Positions 8,163 through 15,417 of a stretch of 38,341 nt of DNA are shown in pieces. This stretch comes from Actinomycetota bacterium (GTDB lineage Bacteria > Actinomycetota > Acidimicrobiia > IMCC26256 > PALSA-610): NCBI GenBank assembly GCA_005779345.1, contig SXJQ01000087.1, positions 1 to 38,341 of the forward strand, written 5' to 3'. The notes beneath the pieces were generated by a model that worked only from the letters and a program-made list of their open reading frames with translations, was not told the DNA's origin and did no database searches. Both the position numbers and the translations under genes were made by a program. Position 1 is the first letter of the stretch. The number at the start of each line of letters is the position of its first letter.

Positions 8163-9776
8163 GTGACCTTCGCCTGGGATCCGCGACCGCCCTCGGCCGA
8201 ACTCCAGCGTCGTTACGTCGCGGCGGGATGGTGGGATGACCAGACGCTCGGCACGCTGCTCGCGTCGGGCCTCGCCGACGCGGCGGCCGAGCCGTTCACG
8301 GTCCGTTCCGAACGTCGACCGTTCCGGGGCACGCTCGGCGCGGTCGACGAACTCGCGCGCCGGATCGCGGCAGGGATGCGGGCGCGCGGGATCGGGCCGG
8401 GCGATGTCGTCGCATTCCAGTTGCCGAACTGGGTCGAGGCCGCGGCGACGTTCTACGCGGCCTGCTATCTGGGAGTGACGATCGTGCCGATCGTCCACTT
8501 CTACGGCGCCAAGGAGGTCGGCTACATCCTGCGGCGCACGCAGGTGAAGGCCCTGATCACGACGGATCGGTTCGGGGCCCAGGACTTCCTCGGGAACCTC
8601 GAGCAGTTGCGAGTCGATCCGGGAGGGCTCCCCGACCTCGAGTGGGTCGCGGTCGTCGGCGAAGCGTCGTTCGCCTCGCTGGTCGGCGACGATCTCATCG
8701 ACGCGCCGGTCGCTGTTGCTCCCGAGTCGCCCGCGCTCATCGCGTTCACGAGCGGGACGACGAGCGACCCGAAGGGTGTCGTGCATGCGCACCGCACCAT
8801 TGGCGCCGAGATCCGACAGCTCGGTGGGATCCAGCCGACGGTCGGGGCCGCGATGCTCACCGGCGCACCCGTCGGTCACGGTATCGGGATGCTCGCCGCG
8901 CTCCTGCTCCCGGTGTGGCGGCGCGGCGCGATCCATCTGATCGACGTATGGGACCCCGCGCGGGTCCTGGCGGCGATGCTCGACGACGGCCTGTCGGCGG
9001 GGCAGGGCGCCACGGTCTTTCTCACGAGCCTGCTCGACCACCCCGACTTCGACCTCGAACGCCACGGCCCGCTCATGGCAACGATCGGGCTCGGCGGCGC
9101 GGCCGTGCCGGTCGCGGTGTGCGAGCGCGCCCGCGGGCTCGGGATCGAATGTTCACGTTCCTACGGCTGTACCGAGCACCCGTCGATCACCGGGTCGACG
9201 TTCGCCGACCCGTGGGAGCAGCGTTGTACGACCGACGGAGTTCCGCTCCCCGGTGTCGAAATCCGCCTCGTCGACGACCGCGGCCGCGACGTCGACCGCG
9301 CGACGCCGGGCGAGATCTGGAGTCGCGGCCCCGACTGCTTCTGGGGCTACACCGATCCCGCGCTCGACGACTGCTTCGTCGACGGGTGGTACCGCACCGG
9401 CGATGTCGGCGTGCTCGACGAACACGGTCGGCTCGCGATCACCGATCGAGTGAAGGACATCATCATCCGCGGTGGGGAGAACATCTCGGCCCAGGAGGTG
9501 GAGGAACTCCTCATGCGCTTGCCGGGCGTCGCGGAGTGCGCGGTCGTCGCGGCGCCCGACCCGCGCCTCGGCGAGCACGCCGCTGCGTTCTTTCGGATGC
9601 AGGAGGGCAGCGAGGTACCGACGCTCGACGTGGTGCAGCGCCACCTCGACACGGCGGGTCTGGCGAAGCCGAAGTGGCCCGAAGAACTGCATTCGGTGGG
9701 GGAGTTCCCGCGCACGCCGAGCGGCAAGGTGCAGAAGTTCGTGTTGCGCGGCCGATTGCGAGACGCGGGTGGCTGA
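8163..9776 (+). CDS. AMP-forming acyl-CoA ligase (FadD/AliA-like)
   Basis: A 537-residue class I adenylate-forming enzyme that activates a carboxylic acid to its CoA thioester with ATP. The P-loop reads FTSGTTSDPKGVVHAH (about residues 195-210). The A5-type motif is YGCTEHPSITGS. The hinge and cap region reads YRTGDVGVLDEHGRLAITDR followed by KDIIIRGGENISAQEVEE. The C-terminal lysine is K522 in RTPSGKVQK. The N terminus (WDPRPPSAEL...GWWDDQTLG) resembles cyclohexanecarboxylate-CoA ligase-type proteins. GTG 8163 is chosen for the upstream -10 and that N terminus; ATG 8142, adding seven residues, is the alternative. It is divergent from hyuBA under a common palindrome, so it probably activates the substrate or product of that pathway. 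Confidence 0.92.
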   Translation: MTFAWDPRPPSAELQRRYVAAGWWDDQTLGTLLASGLADAAAEPFTVRSERRPFRGTLGAVDELARRIAAGMRARGIGPGDVVAFQLPNWVEAAATFYAACYLGVTIVPIVHFYGAKEVGYILRRTQVKALITTDRFGAQDFLGNLEQLRVDPGGLPDLEWVAVVGEASFASLVGDDLIDAPVAVAPESPALIAFTSGTTSDPKGVVHAHRTIGAEIRQLGGIQPTVGAAMLTGAPVGHGIGMLAALLLPVWRRGAIHLIDVWDPARVLAAMLDDGLSAGQGATVFLTSLLDHPDFDLERHGPLMATIGLGGAAVPVAVCERARGLGIECSRSYGCTEHPSITGSTFADPWEQRCTTDGVPLPGVEIRLVDDRGRDVDRATPGEIWSRGPDCFWGYTDPALDDCFVDGWYRTGDVGVLDEHGRLAITDRVKDIIIRGGENISAQEVEELLMRLPGVAECAVVAAPDPRLGEHAAAFFRMQEGSEVPTLDVVQRHLDTAGLAKPKWPEELHSVGEFPRTPSGKVQKFVLRGRLRDAGG

Positions 9777-10587
9777 TGCCGACGGCGCGCCCGCGAGCGA
9801 GTCGACGATGGGGAGTGCGGGCGAGGTCGCGATCGTCGCTCTCGTCGCGGCCGATCTCGTGTCCGATGGCGCGCAGGCCGTCGTGTTGGGTGGCTCGGTG
9901 GCTCGTGGCGATGCGCATCGTTTCTCCGACCTCGACATGGTCGCGATCGGCGCGGCCGGAGGCGGACCGGAGTACGCGTTGCGGGTCGTCGACGGCCGTC
10001 TCGTCTCGGTGTCGTGGCGCACCGGCGACGATGTGCGCGCGCTCATCGACTCGCCCGCCGATGCCGGCGGCGCGGTCCCCGCGTGGCGCGCCGCGCGAAT
10101 CGTGCACGACCAGAAGGGCTGGGCGGCCGCGCTCCAGGAGTTCGCGCGAGGTTGGTCGTGGTCGCGAATCGACGCGGCGTGCGACGAGTACGTCGCCGAC
10201 GCGACCGTCGGTCTCGCCGAGGAGGTCCTGCGGCTCGCAGGAATGCTCGAGGTCGGCAATCTCGCGGCGGCGGCGGCAATGCGCAACGTGTTGGCGCTCC
10301 GCCTCCCGATGGTGATGGCCGTGCACCACCGGATCCTGTACGACAGCGAGAACGCGCTGTGGGCCGCGGTCGACGCCGCCATGGGACCTGCCTGGACCGC
10401 CGACGCGGCAGCCGCCGCGGGGATCGCGACGGTCGACCTCGCGGCGGGATGCGCGGCGGCGGGCGCGATGTACACGGCGGCCGTCGCGGCGGCGCGGCCA
10501 CTCATCGGCGCTGACGGCCGGGCGGTGGTCGACCTCGCGTCGGAGGTCGCTGCGGGATTGCGCGGTCGCGGCCCACGACGTGAGTAG
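9769..10587 (+). CDS. Nucleotidyltransferase-fold protein (MNT-like), helical C-terminal part
   Basis: A protein of about 272 residues with a polymerase-beta-type nucleotidyltransferase signature: VVLGGSVARGDAHRFSDLDMV, residues 38-58, with the GGS motif and the Asp54/Asp56 metal pair. After the short catalytic domain the protein is mostly alanine-rich helix, as in kanamycin-nucleotidyltransferase-like and MNT-HEPN-like proteins. GTG 9769 overlaps the end of the ligase gene by eight bases and is the preferred coupled start; ATG 9808 (259 residues) is the alternative. I see no HEPN toxin partner beside it, so a toxin-antitoxin role is not supported. Substrate and role are unknown; co-transcription with the ligase is likely from the overlap. 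Confidence 0.8.
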   Translation: MADADGAPASESTMGSAGEVAIVALVAADLVSDGAQAVVLGGSVARGDAHRFSDLDMVAIGAAGGGPEYALRVVDGRLVSVSWRTGDDVRALIDSPADAGGAVPAWRAARIVHDQKGWAAALQEFARGWSWSRIDAACDEYVADATVGLAEEVLRLAGMLEVGNLAAAAAMRNVLALRLPMVMAVHHRILYDSENALWAAVDAAMGPAWTADAAAAAGIATVDLAAGCAAAGAMYTAAVAAARPLIGADGRAVVDLASEVAAGLRGRGPRRE

Positions 10588-10590
10588 GTT
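10585..10590 (+). promoter_or_regulatory. Possible -10 for the PilZ gene
   Basis: TAGGTT overlaps the end of the nucleotidyltransferase gene and lies nine bases before ATG 10600. The layout matches the near-leaderless arrangement seen at other genes here. No clear -35 is seen. Confidence 0.4.
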
Positions 10591-10599
10591 GACCGGTTC

Positions 10600-10932
10600 A
10601 TGAGTGAGGAGCGGCGGCGTTATCAGCGCCACGACGTGCGGGTCGCAGCGTTGTGCCGGCGGGTGTCCGAACACGGCATCGAACCCGCGGCGCACGGCGA
10701 GACGACCGACCTGTCGCTCGGCGGGTTCGGCGCGGTGCTCGACGAGTACTTCGAGACCGGCGACGTCGTCGACGTTGATCTCGTGCTCGTGCCGCACCTC
10801 GTGACCCTGCGCGCGCTGGTGGTCGACGTCTCGCCCGCGGGCGACCGCGTGCGGATCCACTGCATCTACACCGATCCGCCGCCGATGGTCGCCCGTGCGA
10901 TCGATGACTTCCTCAGCGCCCGCAACGCTTGA
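10600..10932 (+). CDS. PilZ-domain c-di-GMP receptor
   Basis: A 110-residue single-domain PilZ protein. The first ligand motif RxxxR is R6-R10 (RRYQR). The second, [D/N]xSxxG, is D37-G42 in TDLSLGG. Both motifs are intact, so c-di-GMP binding is expected from the family. There is no signal peptide or membrane segment, so it should be cytosolic. It is 12 bases downstream of the nucleotidyltransferase gene and is followed by the large palindrome. Its output partner is unknown; the only other c-di-GMP gene visible is the GGDEF-EAL protein at the window start. Confidence 0.9.
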   Translation: MSEERRRYQRHDVRVAALCRRVSEHGIEPAAHGETTDLSLGGFGAVLDEYFETGDVVDVDLVLVPHLVTLRALVVDVSPAGDRVRIHCIYTDPPPMVARAIDDFLSARNA

Positions 10933-11007
10933 CCGACCCCACCGTCCCGAACGTTGAGTGGAGAACCCGTAAATACGGGTTCTCCACTCAACGTTGCGGT
11001 GGGTCGG
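10933..11007. repeat. Large inverted repeat with perfect 22-bp arms, possible bidirectional terminator
   Basis: Arms 10950-10971 and 10974-10995 are exact reverse complements separated only by AA, giving a 46-base near-perfect palindrome. An outer stem (10933-10944 with 10997-11007, one bulged C) extends it to 75 bases. It fills the gap between the convergent PilZ and amidohydrolase genes, where a bidirectional terminator is expected. There is no T-run on either side, and the core is much more AT-rich than its surroundings. A dispersed palindromic repeat element is an equally good reading. Confidence 0.85.
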
Positions 11008-11029
11008 GCGGGTGGTGGAGTCGGGCGGG

Positions 11030-12697
11030 TCAGCGGCCGTCGAGGAGCGCGCCGGGGCGGGCGTCGAGGCCCGCGGTGGCGGGGGCGCCATCGACGCGGA
11101 TCGCGACGCCGTTCACGAGCGTGTGCGTCATGCCCACGGGAGCGTCGGCGGTGAGACGCTCACCGCCGGCCGGGAAGTCGCGCACCCGACGCAGGCCGCC
11201 GGGCGCGACCGTCGCGAAATCGAACACGGTGATGTCGGCGGCCTTGCCGACCTCGAGCGTGCCGCGATCGTGGAGTCCGTACACCGCCGCGGGTTCGCCC
11301 GAGAGTTTGTGGATCGCGCGTTCGAGGGGCATGACCTCCTTCTCGCGGACCCAGTTGCCGAGCAGGTCGGTGGCGAAGCACGCGTCGCAGAGTTGGCCGA
11401 CGTGCGCCCCGGAGTCGGCGAGGCCGAGCAACGCGTTGTCCTGCGGGAGCAGCCAGGCGATCGCCTCGGGATCGTTGTTGGCGAGCACCGACCAGAAGCG
11501 CGTCTCGAGATCGTCGTCGAGCGCGATGTCGAGCATGGCCTCGAGCGCGTTGACGCCGCGTTCGGCCGCGAGTTCGACGACCGACCGGCCGATGAGTTCG
11601 GGGTGCCGGTTCGATTCTGCGATCGACATCGCTCCCCAATTGGGCGGGAGCACCTTGGAGGTCGTCAGGTCGGTCCAGGCGCGGGCGCGCCATTCGGGCG
11701 ACCGGTAGGCCGCCGCACGTTCGTCGCGGGGCCGGTCCATCAGCTCGGCGAACGTGTCGCGCATGTTGAAGGTGAACGGCTCCAGCAGGTTCATCTGGAA
11801 CACGAGCGGACGGCACGACACCTGCGGCCACACCTCGATGCCCTCGGCTCGAGCGCGGTCGTGCTCCTCCATCACCCGGACGTGGTAATCGAGGCCCTTG
11901 ATCGTGAGCAACGCCGTCCACGTGAACGGTCGCCCGATCTCGCGTTGGAGGTCGAACATCTGCTGGTTCGAGAACACCCCGCCCGGGAGCATGGCGACGA
12001 CGCCACGGCCCGCCTCGCGCACGGGGTCCATCAGGGCGCGCAGCTCGGCGATCCCGGCGACCCGCGACGGCACCGGGCGACCGCGGTCGCCGTTGTGAGT
12101 CGGCGAGGCCGACGTCGCGAAGCCGATCGCGCCACCGTCCATCGCGTCGCGCACGAGGTCCTGCATCGCGCCGAGTTCCGCCTCGGTCGCGTCGCGCTCG
12201 TAGGACTCGTCGCCCATCACGTGGATGCGCAGCGCGGTATGGCCGATGTAGCAGCCGTAGTTCAGTGCGGTCCCGCGCCGAGCGATCGCCTGGAGATACT
12301 GCGGGAACGACTCGAATTCGTCCCAGGGCACACCGGCCGCGAGCGTGTCGAAGCTCATGTCTTCGACGTGTTGGAGCGTGCGGGCGAGGAGCCCGACGTT
12401 GTCGGGCGTCACCGGCGCGATCGTGAATCCGCAGTTGCCCGCGATCACCGACGTGACCCCGTGGAACGATGACGGCGTGAGCGCCGGATCCCAGAACACC
12501 TGCGCGTCGAAGTGGGTGTGGATGTCGACGAAGCCCGGGCTGACGATCTGACCGGCCGCGTCGAGCTCGCGTCGCCCCGACAGGCCGGGGCCGATCTCGC
12601 GAATCCGGCCGTCGCTGATCGCAACGTCGGCGGCGTAGCCCGGCGCTCCCGTGCCGTCGACGACGGTCCCACCCTTGATGACGATGTCGGCAGTCAT
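11030..12697 (-). CDS. D-aminoacylase-like amidohydrolase (amidohydrolase 3 family)
   Basis: A 555-residue zinc-type amidohydrolase related to N-acyl-D-amino-acid deacylases. An N-terminal beta-sandwich begins MTADIVIKGGTVVDGTGAPG. The metal site HTH is His60/His62 (DIHTHFDAQVFWDP), followed by GNCGFTIAP. An aspartate near residue 428 in DSGAHVG is a likely metal or catalytic residue. The C terminus KLSGEPAAVYGL...GTLEVGKAADITVFD closes the barrel and sandwich as in the family. ATG 12697 is chosen because a -10 TAGCGT lies exactly seven bases upstream. The upstream palindrome overlaps a CTGACA -35. It would hydrolyse an amide or cyclic amide; the true substrate is unknown. Its shared operator links it to the hydantoinase and CoA genes. 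Confidence 0.92.
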   Translation of the reverse strand: MTADIVIKGGTVVDGTGAPGYAADVAISDGRIREIGPGLSGRRELDAAGQIVSPGFVDIHTHFDAQVFWDPALTPSSFHGVTSVIAGNCGFTIAPVTPDNVGLLARTLQHVEDMSFDTLAAGVPWDEFESFPQYLQAIARRGTALNYGCYIGHTALRIHVMGDESYERDATEAELGAMQDLVRDAMDGGAIGFATSASPTHNGDRGRPVPSRVAGIAELRALMDPVREAGRGVVAMLPGGVFSNQQMFDLQREIGRPFTWTALLTIKGLDYHVRVMEEHDRARAEGIEVWPQVSCRPLVFQMNLLEPFTFNMRDTFAELMDRPRDERAAAYRSPEWRARAWTDLTTSKVLPPNWGAMSIAESNRHPELIGRSVVELAAERGVNALEAMLDIALDDDLETRFWSVLANNDPEAIAWLLPQDNALLGLADSGAHVGQLCDACFATDLLGNWVREKEVMPLERAIHKLSGEPAAVYGLHDRGTLEVGKAADITVFDFATVAPGGLRRVRDFPAGGERLTADAPVGMTHTLVNGVAIRVDGAPATAGLDARPGALLDGR

Positions 12698-12704
12698 GGC
12701 CCGG

Positions 12705-12733
12705 ACGCTACGCCTCCCTGACACCCGTGTCAG
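12705..12733 (-). promoter_or_regulatory. Amidohydrolase promoter with palindromic operator over the -35
   Basis: On the minus strand CTGACA (12733-12728) is separated by exactly 17 bases from TAGCGT (12710-12705), and ATG 12697 follows after seven more bases. The -35 is one arm of the palindrome CTGACACCCGTGTCAG (12718-12733), in which 7 of 8 base pairs match. Binding there would cover the -35 directly. Confidence 0.75.
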
Positions 12734-12798
12734 ATGCCGTCGGGGGCAGGTTCTCCCGTGCTCGCTTCCGCCCGGCGACGGGGCGCGGCCACCCAACC

Positions 12799-12828
12799 TT
12801 GACACGCGCGTCAGGTTTCCGTGAGGCT
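12799..12828 (+). promoter_or_regulatory. Alcohol dehydrogenase promoter with palindromic operator over the -35
   Basis: TTGACACGCGCGTCAG (12799-12814) is the fourth copy of the palindrome. Its left arm is a perfect TTGACA -35. After 17-18 bases a weak -10 (TGAGGCT, 12822-12828) follows, then eight bases to ATG 12837. Its centre is 81 bases from that of the palindrome at 12718-12733. Confidence 0.65.
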
Positions 12829-12836
12829 CGAACCCG

Positions 12837-13886
12837 ATGCCCGAGATTCCCGACCACATGCCCGCGGCCGTCCTGTATGGGATCCGCGACGTGCAGGTCG
12901 AGACGCGGCCGGTCCCGGTCGTCGGCCCCGACGAGGTATTGCTCGAGGTCGGCTACTGCGGGATCTGTGGGTCCGACATCCACTTCATCGTCGAGTGGCC
13001 CGGTGCCGCCAAGCCCGGGAGCATCGAAGGGCACGAGTTCTCCGGGACGATCGTCGCAGTGGGCGATGCGGTCCGCGAGTGGCAGGTGGGCGACGCGGTC
13101 GTCGGTGGGCCGAGCCCGCGGTGCGGGCGGTGCCGGTTCTGCCTCGACCAGCGCCCGTCGCTCTGCGTCGAGCGCGGCAAGGTCGGTGCCGACGACAGCG
13201 ACTGGCAGGGCGCATTCGCGCGGTACAAGAAGATGCCGGCCGCGCAACTGCTCCGCGTCCCCGACGGTCTCGATCTCAAGCATGCCGCGCTCGTCGAGCC
13301 GATGGCCGTCTCGTTGCACGGCATCACCCGCGCCGGCGGCGCCGACCCGACGAAGCGCTATCTCGTCACCGGCGGTGGGCCGATCGGATTCCTGAGCGTG
13401 GCCGCGCTCCTCGCGGGCGGCGTCACCGATGTCGTGGTGAGCGAACCCCACGAGGGGCGTCGCGCCCTCTGTGCGCGCATCGGCGCGCGGGTCGTGACGC
13501 CAGACGAACTCGTCGCGCCGAGCATGCCGCACGACGTCGCCGACGAGCCTTTCGACATCGTGCTCGAGTGCAGCGGACACCGCGAAGCGATGGAGTCGGG
13601 GCTCGCCCAACTCCGCCGCGGGGGCCGGCTCGTCCTCGTGGGCGCCGGGATTCGGCCGCCGCGCTTCGACCCGAACCGCATCTTGCTGAACGAGCTGGAG
13701 ATCACCGGCGCGTTCGTGTACGACCACGACGGGTTTCCCCGCGCGCTCGAGCTCCTCGCGAGTGGTCGGGTCCCGCTCGAACTGCTCGTCGAGCCCGACG
13801 ACATCCCGCTCGACGGCATCGTGCAGGCGAGCGTCGACCTGTTCGAGGGGCGCCGACCCGCGAAGGCCATGGTCGTTCCCCGATGA
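12837..13886 (+). CDS. Zinc-dependent alcohol dehydrogenase (MDR family)
   Basis: A 349-residue medium-chain dehydrogenase/reductase. Catalytic zinc ligands are Cys44 (CGICGSDIH) and His66-Glu67 (GHEFSG). The structural zinc lobe keeps all four cysteines (Cys96, 99, 102 and 110). The nucleotide-binding loop is GGGPIG at 179-184, followed by an acidic SEP at the end of the second strand, which favours NAD over NADP. The N-terminal half resembles sorbitol/threonine dehydrogenase-type enzymes; the substrate is unknown. It is divergent from the amidohydrolase across 139 bases holding two operators, and is followed at 61 bases by a VOC gene and then an F420-type oxidoreductase, probably as one transcription unit. 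Confidence 0.93.
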   Translation: MPEIPDHMPAAVLYGIRDVQVETRPVPVVGPDEVLLEVGYCGICGSDIHFIVEWPGAAKPGSIEGHEFSGTIVAVGDAVREWQVGDAVVGGPSPRCGRCRFCLDQRPSLCVERGKVGADDSDWQGAFARYKKMPAAQLLRVPDGLDLKHAALVEPMAVSLHGITRAGGADPTKRYLVTGGGPIGFLSVAALLAGGVTDVVVSEPHEGRRALCARIGARVVTPDELVAPSMPHDVADEPFDIVLECSGHREAMESGLAQLRRGGRLVLVGAGIRPPRFDPNRILLNELEITGAFVYDHDGFPRALELLASGRVPLELLVEPDDIPLDGIVQASVDLFEGRRPAKAMVVPR

Positions 13887-13947
13887 CGAACCCGCCGCGC
13901 CACGGCATTCCCCGTCTCGACATCGCGAACCAGAAAGGCGCCACGCC

Positions 13948-14415
13948 ATGACCACGTCGATCGATCGCGCCGACAAGCCGACGTTCCCGTCCCGGACTCC
14001 CCGCATCAATCACGTCGCGACGAGCGTGCCGGCCGAACTGCTCGACGAGGAGCACCGCGGTCTGCTCGCCGACTTCTACGAGCACGTCTTCGGCTTCCAG
14101 GAACTCCCGACGATGACGCAGGACCGTCGCCGGCTCATCTTCTCGGTGTTCGATGTCGAGCAGTTCTTGTTCCTCATCGCGGAAGACGAACCGATGCGGT
14201 GCCCGCGCCTCGACCACTGGGGGTTCTCGGTAGGTTCCGAGGCCGAGCTCGACGAGATCCTGCGCCGGGCGAAGGCGTATCGGGAGCACGACGACCGCGT
14301 CGACATCATCGACAAGAAGACCGAAGACCACGGCATGCTCGCGATCACCGCGATCTACGTGAAGTACCTGTTGCCGATGATGGTCGAGGTCCAATACTGG
14401 GACTACAAGCGATGA
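13948..14415 (+). CDS. Glyoxalase/VOC-fold protein
   Basis: A 155-residue vicinal-oxygen-chelate domain protein. A likely first metal ligand is His22 in PRINHVATSVP. A late glutamate in MMVEVQYWDYK matches the usual last ligand position. The middle part has DFYEHVFGFQE and LDHWGFSVGSEAELDEIL, typical of the fold. An AGAAAGG ribosome site at 13932-13938, nine bases before ATG 13948, fixes the start. Its TGA overlaps the ATG of the next gene (ATGA). Family members include dioxygenases, epimerases and isomerases; which one this is cannot be said. The operon suggests action on an intermediate handled by the alcohol dehydrogenase and F420-type enzyme. Confidence 0.85.
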   Translation: MTTSIDRADKPTFPSRTPRINHVATSVPAELLDEEHRGLLADFYEHVFGFQELPTMTQDRRRLIFSVFDVEQFLFLIAEDEPMRCPRLDHWGFSVGSEAELDEILRRAKAYREHDDRVDIIDKKTEDHGMLAITAIYVKYLLPMMVEVQYWDYKR

Positions 14416-15389
14416 CGGGTGCCATCAAGTACGGCGCGTTCGTGCCGCAGGGGTGGAAGCTCGAATACGTCGGCGTCGATGGCCCGACCGCGTGGGCCCG
14501 CAGTGTCGAGTTGGCACAGCAGATCGAGGCATGGGGATACGACCACCTCTGGGTGTACGACCACGTCGAGACCGTGCCGCGGCGCGAGCCGACCCACGTG
14601 TTCGAGGCGTTCACCTTCCTCGCCGCCATCGCGCAGCACACGCGCACGATCAAGCTCGGCCAGCTCGTGACCTGCGCGAGTTATCGCAATCCCGGCCTGC
14701 TCGCCAAGACCGCGGCGTGCGTCGACGTGATGTCGGGAGGCCGGTTGGTCTTCGGGCTCGGCGCCGGTTGGTACGACCGCGAGTACCAGGCGTATGGGTA
14801 CGAGTTCATGGGTGCCGGAGCCCGCATCGCGTACCTCGACGAATCCCTCGAAGTGATCCGGCGGTTGTGGACCGAAGAGACCGTCACCCACGAGGGTCGC
14901 TTCCTCCGATTCGACGGCGCCTACTGCGACCCGAAGCCTGTCCAGTCGCTCCCGCAGATCTGGGTCGGCGGCGGCGGCGAGCGCAAGACGCTCGCGGTGG
15001 CGGCGCGCCACGCCACCCACACGAACTGGCAGGTCGGCCTCGACCAGTTCGTCCACAAGAGCGAGGTGCTGGCCCGTCACTGCGACGACGTCGGTCGCGA
15101 CCCCGACTCGATCGTGCGGACCCACGGACCGGATTGTCGGATCTTCGACACCGAGCGGGAGTTGCGGGAGTGGTGCGCCAGCCCGAACGGCGGGCATCCG
15201 CGCAAGCAGGGCACCGACGACGACTACATCGCGAACCAACTCGTCGGCACCCCCGAGATGGTCGCGGAGAAGGTGCAGGCTTACGTCGACGCGGGGTGTC
15301 GTGAGTTCGTCCTGTGGTTCCGCGACGCGCCGTCGGGGGAGAGCATGGAGCGTTTCGCCCGCGAGGTGGCTCCGGCGGTGCGGCGTTAG
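14412..15389 (+). CDS. LLM-class F420-dependent oxidoreductase
   Basis: A 325-residue luciferase-like monooxygenase-fold protein of the actinobacterial F420 type. Recognisable segments are KYGAFVPQG at the first strand, WGYDHLWVYDHVETVP, VTCASYRNPGLLAKTAACVDVMSGGRLVFGLGAGWYDREYQAYG and LPQIWVGGGGERKTL. These form the TIM barrel and the F420/FMN phosphate site. The start ATG 14412 overlaps the VOC stop. F420 rather than FMN is inferred from similarity to actinobacterial relatives. It is the last gene of the dehydrogenase-VOC operon and likely supplies or removes hydride in the same pathway. Confidence 0.9.
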   Translation: MTGAIKYGAFVPQGWKLEYVGVDGPTAWARSVELAQQIEAWGYDHLWVYDHVETVPRREPTHVFEAFTFLAAIAQHTRTIKLGQLVTCASYRNPGLLAKTAACVDVMSGGRLVFGLGAGWYDREYQAYGYEFMGAGARIAYLDESLEVIRRLWTEETVTHEGRFLRFDGAYCDPKPVQSLPQIWVGGGGERKTLAVAARHATHTNWQVGLDQFVHKSEVLARHCDDVGRDPDSIVRTHGPDCRIFDTERELREWCASPNGGHPRKQGTDDDYIANQLVGTPEMVAEKVQAYVDAGCREFVLWFRDAPSGESMERFAREVAPAVRR

Positions 15390-15404
15390 CGCGAGCAGCG
15401 CATC

Positions 15405-15410
15405 TAGCGT
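15405..15410 (+). promoter_or_regulatory. -10 of the glycosyltransferase operon, leaderless
   Basis: TAGCGT lies exactly seven bases before GTG 15418, in the 28-base gap after the F420-type oxidoreductase gene. No -35 is evident. This marks the switch from the catabolic block to the glycan block. Confidence 0.6.
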
Positions 15411-15417
15411 GTCGACC

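Noticed and set aside
9769..10587. Antitoxin of an MNT-HEPN toxin-antitoxin pair
   Set aside because: There is no HEPN partner gene next to it, the protein is longer than typical MNT antitoxins, and the neighbours are a ligase and a PilZ gene.
10929..11708. Open frame beginning near the palindrome with NVEWRTRKYGFSTQR
   Set aside because: It lies antisense to the amidohydrolase, and its first part is simply the palindrome read as codons.
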